Shown: positions 1 to 14,824, counted from the first letter of the stretch. The stretch is 64,000 nucleotides of DNA from Leptodactylus fallax (GCA_947044405.1 CAMRHE010000157.1:372001-436000), one strand, 5' to 3'. Made by a program: numbers and translations. Notes: generated from the sequence alone by a model not told the origin.

Positions 1-2578
1 GGAAACCATCTTTCTTGCCACTCCCTTCACCTACTTCCTTCTCAATAACAGTATACTCCACACAGTTTACTTAGTTTAGCTTCTGCAGTATGTATATTCA
101 CTACATAGCTAATCCATTCACTGACTGCCTGCAGGCTCAGTCTCCAGTCTTTTTCTTTCCTCACTGTGGCATATGTCTATTGTCTATGGTTCATGGGAAC
201 ATAAAATAAAAGTGATCTGTGACTATTTGGTCAAACTTCGTAGTAGTAGCTAAAATGCACAACATCCATTGAGATCAGTCTGTTAATACAGTCAGAATGG
301 GTCAACGTGCATAGGCTTAAGATACATAAGACACAGACTTTAGTTGGCTGAAATGGGTGATTTTGGTCATTTCGGCCAATGATTTTTTTTTTAAGAGAAA
401 AAAAAAAAAAGGGGAATGACCATTCACAGCGCCAGATTTTTGTTTACCCAAAAAATGTCTAACCTGTTGGAGATTTGTTTATCTAGGTGGCGGGACTGTT
501 TTTCCAGACAATCTTACCCCTGATCAATCGGTTGCATGATGGTCGATATACAATATATAGCTAACTTTAGCTTGGCCATACACATGAGATACATGTCAGC
601 TGAATGTCCAACATGTCTAATGCTTCTCTCCTCCAAAATCTGCCATAAGGGGAGTGTTGGGAGGCCCCAAACACCTTAGATGCTTGGCCAATTGGCCATA
701 TAATAAGACTGCTGCTGCAAGGGGACAAATGAATAAGGCACAGTGAAATTCAACATCCCAATGGGAAATACTAGGCAACTCCTATAAACATTAGACAGCT
801 GATCAGGCTGAAATTTGTTCACATGGCCACAGTGAACAATATTCAGTACTTTTACAGGAGGCAACATGAAGCAACATTATATATACCGTATATACTGTAT
901 ATTACAAAATTGATACTGGCACCTGGGGCGGTATGCATGGGTGATCTGTTATGCCATTTACCATACAAAACCACACTGTCCACCAGTTTAGTCTCCAAGC
1001 AACAGATAACAGAAACATTGAGGGACCAGCGGCAGCTGGAGGAGGTGAGTCACATCCTGTCACTGTCACTTTGACACAGCAGCACAAACCTAGACTTCCG
1101 CCTACTAAGCCTTATCAGCCTGTGGCAGAGAAGACCAGCAACAGCAGCAGTCGACTTTACACCTGTAGTGTGTGACACCACACATAAATGGCTGCACACA
1201 TGACAGCACACAGTAGTGTCTACACAGGGTGCTTCAGACTCAGCCAATAATATGTTATATTAGGGTACATGGGTCATTTATTTAAAAGCATCTCCTGCTA
1301 AAAACATCAATAATATGTAAGTAATAAATCCTTTTCTTCTGTATCTGGTTCAGGGAAAGCTGGGTGATGGCTTATCTACCGTACAGCTGTTACAGAAATT
1401 TTTGCGACCGCCCCATTCATTTAGATGGGGCTTGCAGAAATCAATGCGCCTGTTGCCAAAATATCCCTTTACATAGTACAAAGTACAGAATAGATTTTAT
1501 ACCTGCAAAAATGTCTGCAACAAATCTGCAGCATGTAGTTTTACCTCTAAGCAGCAAAAGACAAGTATCTATGTAGAATTAGACAGTATTGACATTTAGG
1601 AGTTAATGGAACTATTTCTACCCTATGGTAGAAATAACATTGGCCATGCTTGTCATTCAACTTTCCTAGAATCAGATAAAATTAAGACCTCATGCACATG
1701 ACAGAGCATTCTGCAAGTAGGTTTGCCAGCACCTCCTTCGCTTAGGACAAAACTCAGGACAGGTCCTATTCCTGTTTTGCAGGCTGGGGTCAACGCAGTT
1801 AATCAATGGGTTCATGGAGGCATGGGAAATACATAGATATTATCTATATTATTATGTGCCGCCTGTGCCATTGTCATGCATCATGTTCCCACTGACCCAT
1901 TGGTGCACTTAGCCTTATACTGTAATACGGTGCTCTGTGCAGCGTCAGATTATGGAGGTATTCTCCTCTGCAAACAATGATACTATGGGATAGCCGTATA
2001 ATACCTCATCTGATGGAGCAGGCTATGTTTTATTTATACTGGATTTATACGGAATCTAACAAAAGTGACGGCTCTGCAACATTACAATACGTTTTATATT
2101 TACAGCCCGTTATTTTTTTTATTTTCTTAATGTAAAGTAACTTCTTATGGATTTTACATCTAATATATATGATCTTCTCCCCAAAGGGCATAACAGCGAT
2201 TCCAATTAATATTAACTACTGGGCATATGATCTCTCGCTGACACTGTGTGAGTTACAATACTTGCTATGCTACTACTGGGTGAAGGCATTTCCTTTACCC
2301 CTTAGGGCAGGATCATGATCCATGTGCAAAGGGGCTCCCTGTATTAAAAATAAACCCTGTAAAGTAAATAGATGCACTGTTCTTCGGACGGCTTGTCTTT
2401 GCCTGATCTGCCACAGTAATACTAAGTAACTATCCACATGACACTTAGCTCATATTATCACATGGGTTATATTCCTGATTCATCATCTGAAACCGGCCAC
2501 TTCTAGCAATGAGTAAATTCATGTATGCACAGGGAGGGCCATAAATTCTAGACAACTGTCAGCCAACAGCTCCAGACC
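1..2578. other. iqgap1 intron 2, mostly unassigned
   Basis: No exon with matching splice sites was recognised. The stretch is AT-rich with short homopolymers (T and A runs at about 384-412). Around 571 it carries a GGCCATACACATGAGATA segment resembling short segments near 11734, 23950 and 34592, probably an old dispersed repeat. Short open frames here are composition artefacts. Confidence 0.5.
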
Positions 2579-2586
2579 CTCTATAA

Positions 2587-3571
2587 CAGTGATGGCGAAC
2601 CTTTTAGAGACCGAGTGCCCAAACTGCAACCCAAAACTCACTAAATTATCGCAAAGTGCCAATACGGCAATTTAACCTTTAATTAACCAGGATCTGTTTT
2701 ATAGTGACCGTGCAATGTTATTACAACCTGTAATAATATCACATGTCTGCTATAAAACAGATACTGTGCGATATAAATAGTGAAGGGCCCCAGACAGTAC
2801 ATTTCACTCTCAAGTGGCCTCCACACAGTATTATATGCACCACAGAGGCCCCCACACAGTATTATATGCTCCAGAGGCCCCCGCCCAGTATTATATGCTC
2901 CACAGAGGCCCCCGCACAGTATTATATGCTCCACTTTGGGCCCCCATCCACTATTATATGCTTCACAATAAGCCCCCCCACACAGTAGTATATGCTTCAC
3001 AGTGGGCCCCCACACAGTAGTATATGCTTCACAGTGGGCACCCACACAGTAGTATATGCTTCACAGTGGGCCCCCACACAGTAGTATATGCTTCACAGTG
3101 GGTCCCACACAGTAGTTTATGCTTCACAGTGGTTCCCACACAGTAGTATATGCTTCACAGTGTCCCCCACACAGTAGTTTATGCTTTAGTGTCACCCATG
3201 CAGTATTAGATGTTACCCCCACCCAGTAGTTTATGTTATTTACCTTGTCCCACGAAGAGCTGCAGTCCCACGAAGAGCGTCCTCCTTCTTCTGATCACAG
3301 GCGCTGATGATTTACGTCATCGCGCCTGCGTCAGGGCAGAGGTCACAATCTGCAGTCAGTGTAGGCCGCGGTTCCGTAGACCGCGGCCTACACTGACAAC
3401 TTTCAGCTGTATGTGCATTTGAACATACTGCTGAAAGAAGCGATCGCTCACCAAAAGGGAATCTTGTACCAGATTCCCCATTAGTGAGCGATCATGGCGA
3501 TGGCGCGCGTGCCAACTGAGAGGGCTCTGCGTGCCCTCTCTGGCACGCGTGCCATAGGATCGCCATCATTG
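2587..3571. mobile_element. Non-autonomous hAT element with 8-bp TSD
   Basis: The left terminus is CAGTGATGGCGAACC and the right terminus is ATCGCCATCATTG, which give about 12-bp terminal inverted repeats with one mismatch. The flanks carry an exact 8-bp duplication, CTCTATAA (2579-2586 and 3572-3579), the hallmark of hAT transposition. There is no transposase. The middle is a roughly 30-bp tandem array (2805-3190). The right third contains hairpins: GGCCGCGG arms near 3364-3390, GCGATCGCTCAC with its partner near 3440-3495, and GGCACGCGTGCC near 3541. Confidence 0.88.
2805..3190. repeat. Minisatellite, about 30-bp unit, inside hAT element
   Basis: Tandem copies of a unit like CACAGTATTATATGCTCCA plus CAGAGGCCCC run in several variants; towards the right the unit shifts to CACAGTAGTATATGCTTCA plus CAGTGGGCCC. 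The array explains several spurious open frames on both strands. A clearly related unit occurs in the hAT-like elements near 43560, 50640 and 56460. Confidence 0.9.
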
Positions 3572-3579
3572 CTCTATAA

Positions 3580-4608
3580 CTACACTGTCAGCTCAGCCAA
3601 GTGTATAAGTGTTCTAAATGGGGAGAGGGGAATAAGCTTGTTTACAGGTACCTTTGGCTGCGACTTATAGCACCTTTAGGCATATGAATATCTGAACAGC
3701 CACCAGTAGCTCTCACCATCAAAAGTGAGAGATACATAGTGCCTGTTTCCACCAGCATGTGTATTAAAGTGAGCAAGTTATGTGAGGTCACAGGGGAATG
3801 CCGACCTCAGCATTCCACACTGACTCCCTGCTGAGCAACCATGGTAATGCTGAAGACACAGCAGCATCACTGGAATATAATGCACAGGACAATAATGACA
3901 AAACATCTGTTAACCTTGTTTTTCATCAGTCCATCTACAATTTAATACATATGTTCTGGAGTTCAGCTAAAAGTTAATGCTTACTACCAGCTGTGAAAGG
4001 AAAGTCCAAGGATACAAAAAAAAGAAAATAATATCACTGAAGAAAAGGCCATATTTACCTGGATTTAGGCAAAACAATGGTTCTCTACAAGATGCAGACA
4101 GCAAATACCACTTGGGCCTGTCTGCATCCTGCAGTGAACCATTTCTAAACCTAACATCAAATAAATATGGCACATTTTCAATGACATGATAAAAACCAGA
4201 AAATAATGGTAAAAACATCTATGGATTTACAAAGCAAAGTGCTGATGTCACTACATTATATGTATCAGTTAAAGTGGGTTTATCTTGCATGGAAAAACAG
4301 ACTAAATGGGTTAAAACACAAAACAAGCAGTACAGACTCCTGCATCACTCCTACTCTGATGTTTACTGGGTCTCTGCTGGTCTCTCCTTCCTGGTCCTGT
4401 CTGGTCCTACAGGACATGCCCACACACCCGATCACAAAGAGACTGGTCACCCCTGCAGCCAGAAATTTCCACAGGGGGCACTGCTGTGTGTCAAGAAGGG
4501 ACAGAACAGGAGCAGAAAGAGGACCGGTAAGGAGAATATAGACTCTTTTACATTTACAACCCCTTCTGTCTATGTTTCAAAACATTTTCTTCACCAGGCA
4601 ACCCCTTT
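3580..4608. other. Unassigned intron sequence with one hairpin
   Basis: No gene was recognised. An imperfect inverted repeat at about 4079-4147 pairs GGTTCTCTACAAGATGCAGA with TCTGCATCCTGCAGTGAACC and may be a small MITE. The open frames over 4206-4714 show no conserved domain, and their right end overlaps the next MITE. Confidence 0.45.
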
Positions 4609-4806
4609 AAGGCTAAGGCCCGCGTTGCAGAAACACATCTTTTTTTGTTGCAGGTTTTGCTGCAGTTTTTGGAGCCAAACTCAGAAGTGGAGTGAACAGA
4701 AGGGAAACGTCTAAGATCTTCCTTTATATTTTCCGTGCCTTTTCAAGCCACTCCTGACTTTGGCTCAAAAAAACGCTGCGTTCGGCAACATGGGGACTTG
4801 GCCTAA
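4609..4806. mobile_element. Palindromic MITE, family B
   Basis: The termini are AAGGCTAAGGCCCGCGTTGC and its imperfect complement GGCAACATGGGGACTTGGCC. The interior is self-complementary: TTTTTGTTGCAGG..GAGCCAAA on the left against CTTTGGCTCAAAAAAACGC on the right. This family recurs at 16112, 19219, 22115/22535, 32313 and 36176. Confidence 0.8.
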
Positions 4807-6094
4807 CTGACATAACAGTGAAGATTTCCCAAAACATTGCACCAGTTTTCAAGTAAAACCCTCCTAACACTTTCTCAAATACATATGTTCATTGTGTTGG
4901 GTACACAAGGAGTCAAAGTTTTCTGGTCAGTCCTACACTTTTATAACCATCTGTGAATACCCATTGAGGAATGCTGCAGACTCTAGTCTGATATTCTACA
5001 GATTGTACATACTACATACTGTGCCAATAGAGACCAAAGCTTTTTATACATGGACACAATTACTTTTCAATACCATTATCTTGTCATCTTCTTGATGACC
5101 TTTGCAAAGTCAATATATCATAATAAAGAGACAAATTGAAGAGAAGCTACAGCTAATCGTGCACATTCAGGAATATAAAAAAATCTCCATGGCTTTCTTG
5201 CAGCAATGAGAAAGCTCAGGATATTTTGCATAGCCCGCACCTGCTGTGTCAAGGGCAGAATACCTGCTCCCATAAACAATGACTTATATTTCGCAGGTCA
5301 GCAGCTGTGTTATAATACAGATACGTCCTCCCTCAAATTGTGTTAGTGACTACAATTTGTCACAATACAAATAATCAATAAATTAACACAACACACTAAT
5401 AAAATCCTCCATAGGCTTTAACATACATCACTATGACTTGGTGGCTGCATATAGACTTATTTAGCATATCTATTTCAGTACAGAAAACCACATCAAGTAC
5501 TTTTTCAGAGCTGGTCTTTTCACACTACACATCTCAAATTATACGTTGAGCCAGAGGTGCATCATGAAGTTTCTGACCCTCAGTGTAAAATATGTAATGT
5601 GGACCCTGCTTACCACATATTATCTATAATATTAGTGTCTTCTTATGTTGTAGTGAGGGCTTTGGACACCTTGAGGCCCGAAGCCCAATCCCTCCTATAG
5701 CTATGCCCTGGTGTTAAGCCAAGAGAAAAGTAAGGAAGGACATCTGTATATGTTCACAAGCAGCAGATCTATTTCATACATTTCTGCAATGGTACCATTT
5801 ATCTGAATGTAGCTTCCAGAAATCCAATTGCTTGCTTCAAAAACAACCCCGTTTAGAACAATGTTGCAGATATGTCTGCAATAACTCTGCCACATGTGGC
5901 ACTGCTCCTACTCATAAAGGGAATGGTTCTGGTAATAGTGGCACATTAGGGGATTACTGTATGAAGTCTCTAAAGATAAATGTATGCTTTAAGCATCTGC
6001 CATCTTCAGAACACAATATATCTAGGTATCTGGAACTGAAGTGCTTTCCCATTGTCTGTGTGAACAAATATTGTTCTCAAACATATCACGTTAC
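4807..6094. other. Intron 2 proximal to exon 2, nothing recognised
   Basis: The stretch is AT-rich with no recognised repeat family and no second exon. The sequence just left of the exon is the 5' end of intron 2. Confidence 0.5.
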
Positions 6095-6194
6095 CTCTTT
6101 GCTTCCTCCAAGTGACACAAGTATTCATAGGCCACGTTCTGACGTCTCCTTTCATCCATCTCTTCTGCTGTAAGTCTTTCATCGTCCAGCACAG
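6095..6194 (-). CDS. iqgap1: iqgap1 exon 2 (N-terminal conserved block)
   Basis: This is a 100-nt exon with both splice signals: acceptor TTTCTTTCTACAG ending at 6195 and donor GTAACG starting at 6094. In the phase left by exon 1 (one base carried over) it reads serine, then VLDDERLTAEEMDERRRQ and on through YEYLCHLEEAKR, ending with AG of a split arginine codon. From memory of the family, this block is almost residue-for-residue human IQGAP1, with aspartate where human has asparagine in VLDNERL. IQGAP2 would read IVDDERLSAEEM here and IQGAP3 diverges more. The block sits just before the actin-binding calponin-homology domain. No stop or frameshift is present. The next exon should begin WMEA; I did not find it between here and base 1. 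Confidence 0.95.
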
Positions 6195-6779
6195 CTGTAG
6201 AAAGAAAAAAACAGAATTCATATGTCTGACTACTTGACACCGCAGACATCACTTCAGACCAGTCCTGCGTTTGTTATCTGTGTAGGGGCCCCTTTAGGCA
6301 CAGCAAGAAGTATCTGACTTCATTTGTATGCCCTTGGTTTACCTTTCAGGCCATTTTAACTGGAGGATTTAATAGCTTCATTGCTAGAACTAATGTCTTT
6401 AGCCTCATGTAAAAAAAGAAAAAAGTAAACTGTCATAGACAATAATGGGAGGCCCACTTACAGTGAGACTAAAGACTTACATAGGTCAATTACTGGTTGT
6501 AGAAACATCAGTTCACAGATCACTGTGATGCATAAAACGCTCTGCGACATGACAACAAAACGCTTGTTGGTCGGCTGATCACGTCTCTTCCAGGGCATTA
6601 AAAACTATCATTTGTTAGCAGTACATCATCTCGTGTCAACAATGGATATGAATGGCTGCATATGAACGGTCGTAAGTAGTCAATGCCCATTCCAAGCAGA
6701 AATATACCAGTGTAAGAAGACCCTCACCTCCAATATATGACACCAAATTAACCTCATAATTTGTCGGCATGGAAATCTA

Positions 6780-8414
<1,635 letters not shown>

Positions 8415-8416
8415 TA

Positions 8417-11036
8417 TGTTATTCACACTGAGCAGAAAGAAAAGAAAACAAAAATTGCTCCATGTAAACTCCATAGTAAAGGTTGCCTGATATATGAGGT
8501 ACCCTGAATGAGGAGGTGTCTGCAGTATGTGCACGGATTTCTGTAATCTCTAACCGCATGGTTTGTTGAGAAATTGCTGCAACAAATCTGCCATGTGTGA
8601 ATTTACCCAAAGTCTTTCAATTACACTTGCCGTATTCATCAAAACATGCAAAATGTGAACTGGGCCAAAGGCAAACAGAAGGTAATATAGAAGGTAATAC
8701 AAGAAAGGTTGCTATAATGTGTTCTCATTTGAACATTTTGTAACCTATGATATAGTGGTCTATCAAAAAGTGAATGGGCAGTGTCTGCCGTGTCTGAACA
8801 CTACATAGTGACTTCATTCTGTTTTGCATTGAGATAAATAAAACATGAAGGTTTCTGTATGATTCTGTTAGTCTCCTAGAGAAACGACACACTTGCAGGA
8901 AATACAATAATCACTTCCTCTCTTGTATCTACAACACACTTCAATGTTGCTTAGAATCTGCTATTGACATTGTATAGGCTGGAATAGCCTGCACTTTCAG
9001 TAATACAGTCACAACCAAGGGCATTTATACTTGTCGTAACAGGCAAGTGTGCCAGTGTGGAAAGCCGCCATGTATCCCTAACCATGTACAATAGAAGACA
9101 ATAGGAATATTACAACAATGTCACTTATGTATTATGCTGATCCCTTCCAATTCACTCAAGTAGGGAGGTGGAAATGACATAAGTGATTTTTAGAAGTGCA
9201 ATTAAAAAAATAGTGTAATTGGGTCATTGTATAGTCAGTAGCCAATGCCTAATCCTTTTGTTAATGTTATAATGCTTCCTATACGTCATAGCTAACTGAT
9301 ACTGCAATTCTTTTCCATTAGGGTAAAGACACATGATGTGGCGCCTACCATAGATGATTGCAATTCTATTTTTAATTATTTATTGATTATTGCTTCCTAA
9401 CTTGTTACTAGCAGCATTGTTTGCCAATATACCTAGAAAAGCAATATTCAATAAATGTTTAGAAATGTCATTGTAAACACCAGCGCTATAGACCTGCACA
9501 TGGCAGGCGCCACATATTGTGTCTTCCCCATTAAAAAGTGAAAACCAAATGCCTAGTGATCAACTGCTGCAAAAACTGGGGCACTGAGCTACTATTGTGG
9601 GCAGGTGACACATTCTCAGTCTATGTAGCTTTGCACAATCATAGTCATATGTTCCAAATTAGATAAGGAGACTGATCTTAGATCTGGGTATGTGGATTGG
9701 GAGATATTTACCTCATCTGGCTTTACTACACACAACACTAATAAAAATTACCAGAGGGCTGAGACTACACTGTAAACTTTGTCAGTACCAACGTTTCATA
9801 CTCCTGAGGTGTGGCACATTTTGACCACAAGTAGTTCACGCTGAAAGAGGTGACAGATATACCACTAACGCTAAGTCTCTCTACATGTGCTGGACTAGCC
9901 AGATTTGCTACGTACCAGGATTTGTAATTTAACTGGAGATGTCAAATGTTTTGAGATCAACATAAGTGGCAGGTTATTTGGCCAATACATCGAATAGTCT
10001 AAGGAAACTAGTGTGTCTGGTGATTGTATATAAGTCTACTAAGCCAAAAGATTACCAGACCTTAATATGCACTTGAGAAAACCCATAAAGCCATACTCAT
10101 TGTGCCACAATATTTAAGGGGCAGCACATTGGTTCCATTGTCCAGGGAAATGTTCCAAATAAAGGCAAGGTGAGTGGGGTACCCTGTGGGTCCTCAGTTA
10201 TGTAGTTCTGTAACTTATCCCAATCATAACATAACATTGTATATGGTTTCCACCCAAATCTTCCACTCCTATCTTCAAGACTTTTCACGATCTGCACCCG
10301 TTCTCTAGAATGTGTTACCTCAGACAATCCCCACTTACTCTCCTAACCTCATTGAAAACAAATACAAGCTCAACTGAGTAAGCATGCATGATGGGAACTC
10401 AGAAGGTACAGCTGTTGGTTGACAGCTATTGAAGACGCAGGGGATCTGAAAGGAGATTTTTTTTTCCCTGTAATAACAGAATACAGCTGTTAACTTTTTC
10501 CAATGAACAAAAGATGACAATTGTTATTTAGGATTGCACAGACTTGGAAGCTGAAGATTATTGGCGAGGAGCAGCCATGCCATCATTGACTAACAGCTTA
10601 GTTTTCCTCAATGAACTCCTGCAGGTAACGAGTCTCACACTTACGAGATATAATCATTGTACATGGATTACACTACCAGTCTGCTACATATACTGGGCAT
10701 CACAGAGGAGAATGTGTTGGTGTAAATACAGGTTACCATCAAGAATGCTGCAGGTGCAGTAATGAAGCCAAGACACTAGGCAAACACAAAGGAAGTGTTC
10801 TTTCCAATAACAAGGTGACCTATTCATGTTATACGAACATTAACTGATGTATTAAATTGCTTGAATCTACTGTATGTGTACAAATGGAGTATAATGTATG
10901 TATTGTAATATGTAAGGCATAGTAAAGGGTATATGCGTATCAATGCAAATAAAAGTTTTGTACCTTGACTTTTTGAAATGTATCCATATTGTGCCTACCA
11001 GACTTGCCTTCTCTGCAAATATCAAAGTACCAAATA
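8417..11036. other. Intron 1 segment, nothing recognised
   Basis: Unique-looking AT-rich sequence. No domain-bearing frame and no clear terminal inverted repeats were noticed. Confidence 0.45.
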
Positions 11037-11355
11037 TACACTATATGACGAAAGGTAGGCACCTGACTTTCATACCTGTATGAGTTTACTGGACATCCCA
11101 TAAAAAAAAAAACATGGGCATAAGTATGGAATTGGGAAGGCTTTCTACAAGATTTCAGAAGTGTGAGTATTTGTTCTCATTCAGCCTAAAGAGCATGTAC
11201 TGATGTTGTTGGGTTAAGGGATTGTAGGACAGACTATCCCCATCTTTCTTATAATCAAAATTTTAATTCATCCCAAAGGTATAAAATGTGGTTGAGGGTA
11301 GGGCTCTGTGCAGATCACTCAAATTCCTCCAAAGTAAACTTGCCATGTATCTTTG
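11037..11355 (-). mobile_element. Decayed Tc1-like remnant (transposase 3' part)
   Basis: The left end, ACACTATATGACGAAAGGTA followed by CACCTGACTTTCATACCTGTATGAG, matches the terminus of a common fish and frog Tc1 lineage as I remember it. Further in, GGAAGGCTTTCTACAAGAT and TAATTCATCCCAAAGGTATA with GGTTGAGGGTAGGGCTCTGTGCAG correspond to the reverse complement of the transposase C-terminal region. It is heavily mutated, with no open frame and no right end. Confidence 0.65.
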
Positions 11356-13322
11356 TAATCTGAAGTATTTTCGCTGAAAAAAGTATTGACTTCTTGAGAG
11401 CAAATATATGATGACTGAAAAAAGATCTGGTAATCTTTGTCCTTGTGCTACCTCTCTGTCCCTCAAGGTGGATGTAACTTTTCATGAAATGAGAACGTAA
11501 ACTTGGTATCTTATCTTACAACTGAACAGACTAAAATTCTTGACTTTTTCTCCAAAGAAATCTACAAGCAACAACAAACAGGTTCACCTATTTTGGACTA
11601 TATGTACGTCATCTGCTGAGCTAGTCAATCCAAAGAAAGCCCAATTTATGTCAAGTTGTGTGAGCATAAAAACCAATGAAGTACATGTGGTTTTCTATTT
11701 AAAAAAGCTAAGATCTGTAAAGTCTCTTAAATTGGCCATACACTTCTGATAGTTGTAAGATACCCAGCTATTCCTCCTAATATTGTATTGTATTGTATCT
11801 AATTTTTATTTGCATAGCTTGTTGTATATTTACTTTCATAGGCGTTTGGGAATGTAACAAAATTTAAATCACATAAATATATGTTATGTTCTACCAATAG
11901 AAGGCCCCTATTTACAAAAAAAGCAGCCATGTATGAAGTCGGAGTCGATTTTGGGGTCAGAGCATGAAAAAAAAAGTCAGAGTTGGAAGCTTGGCTTGTC
12001 CACTCGACAGCCCTACTTCCAAAACCCTTGTGGACATGCATTCTCAGCTAAGGCAAGCATACTTGTTTCTTCAATGGGGAGAGTGGAGTACACCACTGCC
12101 ATACACCTCTTTGAACAGAATTTCTACGAGAACAAAAGGATCGGAACTGCTAAAATCCAACATACCCGACACAACCTTCCCCAGGCATATTACGTCAAGG
12201 GAATACCAGAAGGTCCCCATACCAGATAACTGGCATGAGATACATATTTGATATCTACACCATTTCCTGACTGGTGCAGATCTCCATTCTGGTGCACGGG
12301 AATGCGTCTGCATTATTTAGAGGCCAGAGTCTCTTGATAAGTCAGGTGCAGTTAGCATCAGTGGAGGAATGAATTAAGACTGGTGTAGAGACGCACGGAG
12401 GTAGGGTCATCTTGCAGGGACTCTCCAGTCTCCGGACTGGGTTCAGGCCAGGAAATCTGGCAGCTATATGGACCAGATTTTTTGGAACTGGATTATCCAA
12501 TATGTATTCCCCGTGTGCAGGAAGCCTAAAAGGTGGGGTTACATTGATGTATAACGCTACATGCTTCTTAGGAATAGTTACAGAAGGCAACTGACCTTAC
12601 AGATTTGGTCAGGAACGTGCCTAATGATTCATTAGGTATACAATTACCAAGAGCTTTGTTTCATCTGCCCCTAGAGAAAATATAATATGGGTGTTGCCTA
12701 ATGCTACCTATTGCACAATTCAGTCATTTTCCAATTGACTCCAATTACTAAAGGGACAACCTGAGGATTTCTCTTCCTCATTTTGATCTACTTTAATGTC
12801 TATAGGGAATTTTCCTGTTGGGAGAAGGCAAGGATCCTACTGACTGACTTATATCCTATATTACACTGTTACTCCAGTGTAGTTATAAGTATATAATATA
12901 TCTGAAAAAGCTTCTTAATAAAGTTTCATATGTTCATGTATGTTTGGGCTTAACTGTATACACAAAATGGCCCCTGTACCTCTCCATTTAATTGCCTGTA
13001 GGTGTGATAATAAAATGCTATGCAGGAACATGCCTGTAACACGGCAGTCTTTTATTAACATGCACACTCAAGATTTCAGACCGTGCCAGGATCTGTGCTA
13101 TAATGAACTGATACCTTCTTGTAACTTGGTGGAAATATCACACTCAATAAAGTTGCAAAGGATCATGGGATAATGATTTGTATGAATTTGCATGCATCAC
13201 AGGAAAAAAAAATCTGTATGCAGGAGAACACTATTAAAGCTATAAATACAGATAATTCTGGTCTGCCTAATGTACAGCCAATGTTTCTAAACATCTCAGC
13301 TCTTGCTTAAAATGAGTAAAAG
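11356..13322. other. Intron 1 segment, nothing recognised
   Basis: AT-rich, with no supported gene. The short frames around 11933-12594 on both strands lack any domain. GGCCATACAC near 11734 is shared with other places in the window and may be a repeat scar. Confidence 0.4.
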
Positions 13323-13549
13323 TTAAAAGAGGCTGTCCAGGATATTTTTTTTTTATATTAGGCCGGGGAAGATGAAAAAAAAAACAAAACAAAAAACATA
13401 CTTACGGGTCCCTGCTCCAGGGTCTCCCAGCACGGTCTGGTCCTGCTGCTCGGGTGTCTTGTTTTGCCAAAAGTCCCCACCGCACTGTGACATCCTGTGT
13501 CCCTTTCGTTAGGCCATTGAGGCCAATCAGCGGTCATGTGCGAAAACAA
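13323..13549. mobile_element. TTAA-type MITE, left part
   Basis: It begins TTAAAAGAGGCTGTCCAGGA, followed by an AT stretch and GCCGGGGAAGATGAAAAAA. This matches the left end of the complete element at 34672-35014. The right half is not present; a family C element abuts it at about 13550. The GC-rich interior (GTCCCTGCTCCAGGGTCTC) is typical. Confidence 0.65.
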
Positions 13550-13735
13550 CAGAGCAGCAGAACTTTTCTCTCAGCATTTTCAGGCGGAAACCTGCGGATC
13601 CCATAGGCTATAATGGGGTCATTATAGTCTATGGGGTCCGTGGGTAACCGCTTTTTTAAGCGGATTAAGTTTCCTTTCATGCGTTCCAAGCAGACCCCGC
13701 GAATGGAAACTTGAACGCAACCTAGCGTCGATAGA
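13550..13735. mobile_element. MITE, family C (degenerate copy)
   Basis: It shares with 26615-26846 and 31830-32015 the segments ACTTTTCTCTC..CATTTTCAGGCGGAAACC, CTATAATGGGGTC and GTGGGTAACCGCTTTTTTAAGCGG. It is palindromic around AGGCTATAATGGGGTCATTATAG. Its ends are indistinct. Confidence 0.65.
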
Positions 13736-14192
13736 ACTTTGTGACTTTTGGGGTATATTTGTGCACAAGTTTTGTAACATTTTGCATTTGACACCACTCA
13801 CTTCACTTTTTGAAAAGTGGGTAGGAAAGTGGGTATGGTTAGCCTGTCGACCTGATATACAACAGATTAATTAAATGCAACTTTTTAAAAGAGAATGGCA
13901 TAGAAAGTGAACTAACATCTGAGGACAGAAGTGATAGACTTAAAGATGTGCAATTGTTTAAAATATTGTGTGACATAGGCAATTTCTTTGCACAGGTCAC
14001 AGAGCATGCTTAGAAGACTCTCCCATAGAAGTCTTCTCCAGATCATTGAGTCTATGGCCCATGGTCCATCTACAGGTGACAGGAAGTCACAAAATATTAT
14101 ATACTTAGTAGCAAGAGTTGGGACTGAAAATTTTTAGGATTTTTTTTAAATATAGATAATGGCACAGACAATTAAAAAATCACCAAAAATTA

Positions 14193-14516
14193 GGTAATTT
14201 CTGGGGGACAACCATGGCGTTTGACATTACATTCAAGGTGGATGGGATTATGGCTAATCCCATCCACACATTGTAGAAAAAAATCTGCAGCGGAAAAGCT
14301 GCGTTTTCAAAAACACACGCGTTTTTGAAGATCACAGCACGTCAATTATACCTGCAGAAAAACTGGCGTTTTCAGTATAGGTATAATAAGGAAAGAAAGT
14401 CAGCAGAGGAAAACTCTGCGAAAATGCAATGAAAAACGCTGTAGAAAAAAAAGCAATGCGTTTCCACCGCATTTTTTTTTTTTTTTTTACTACATTCCAC
14501 TACGTGGGGGCTTAGC
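14193..14516 (+). mobile_element. MITE, family A, TTA-flanked
   Basis: TTA flanks both ends (14190-14192 and 14517-14519). It carries the family core: AATCCCATCCACACATTG, GCTGCGTTTTCAAAAAC, TCAATTATACCTGCAGAAA, TATAGGTATAAT, and the right end TACGTGGGGGCTTAGC. The left terminus is diverged. A 3-bp TTA/TAA target duplication with GC-rich terminal repeats suggests PIF/Harbinger mobilisation. Confidence 0.7.
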
Positions 14517-14634
14517 TTAAAAGGGATGTCCAGGATCTGAAGATAATCGATTATGATGCCCTATTCACAAGATAGGTCATCAGTATCAGACTGGTCCAGT
14601 ATCAGGCTTTTCTATCCTGTGGGTCATCAATATG

Positions 14635-14821
14635 AATCCATTCCAAAATCGCAACGGTTTTGGAAATTGCAGCATGTCCACTGTGCGTAGTTCTCTGCAA
14701 TGTGTGGATGGGAATTGCTAGAATCCCATCCACTTTGCAGGGACTGTAAAATGTCATGGTTTTTGCAGCGGCGTTTCCACTGCGACCAAACCACAGAATA
14801 TACTCACTCGGGGCCCTGGCC
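14635..14821 (-). mobile_element. MITE, family A, partial, inverted
   Basis: Reads in reverse order to the copy at 14193: CCAAAATCGCAACGGTTTTG, GCAATGTGTGGATGGGAATT, TTTGCAGGGACTGTAAAATG, ending GGGGCCCTGGCC next to TAA. The other end is truncated. Bases 14520-14634 resemble yet another dispersed repeat (GGGATGTCCAGGATCTGAAG). Confidence 0.65.
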
Positions 14822-14824
14822 TAA

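Noticed and set aside
2683..3045. Overlapping open frames on both strands with GAYNTGRGP- or QYYMLHRGP-like repeats
   Set aside because: They are translations of the roughly 30-bp minisatellite inside the hAT element; the repeat runs open in several frames and shows no protein-like conservation.
4206..4714. Overlapping 111- and 146-residue frames
   Set aside because: No conserved motif, and the right end runs into a family B MITE.
1..6094. iqgap1 exon 3 (WMEA... start of the calponin-homology domain)
   Set aside because: I looked on the minus strand for a matching start and found none; it is most likely outside the window.
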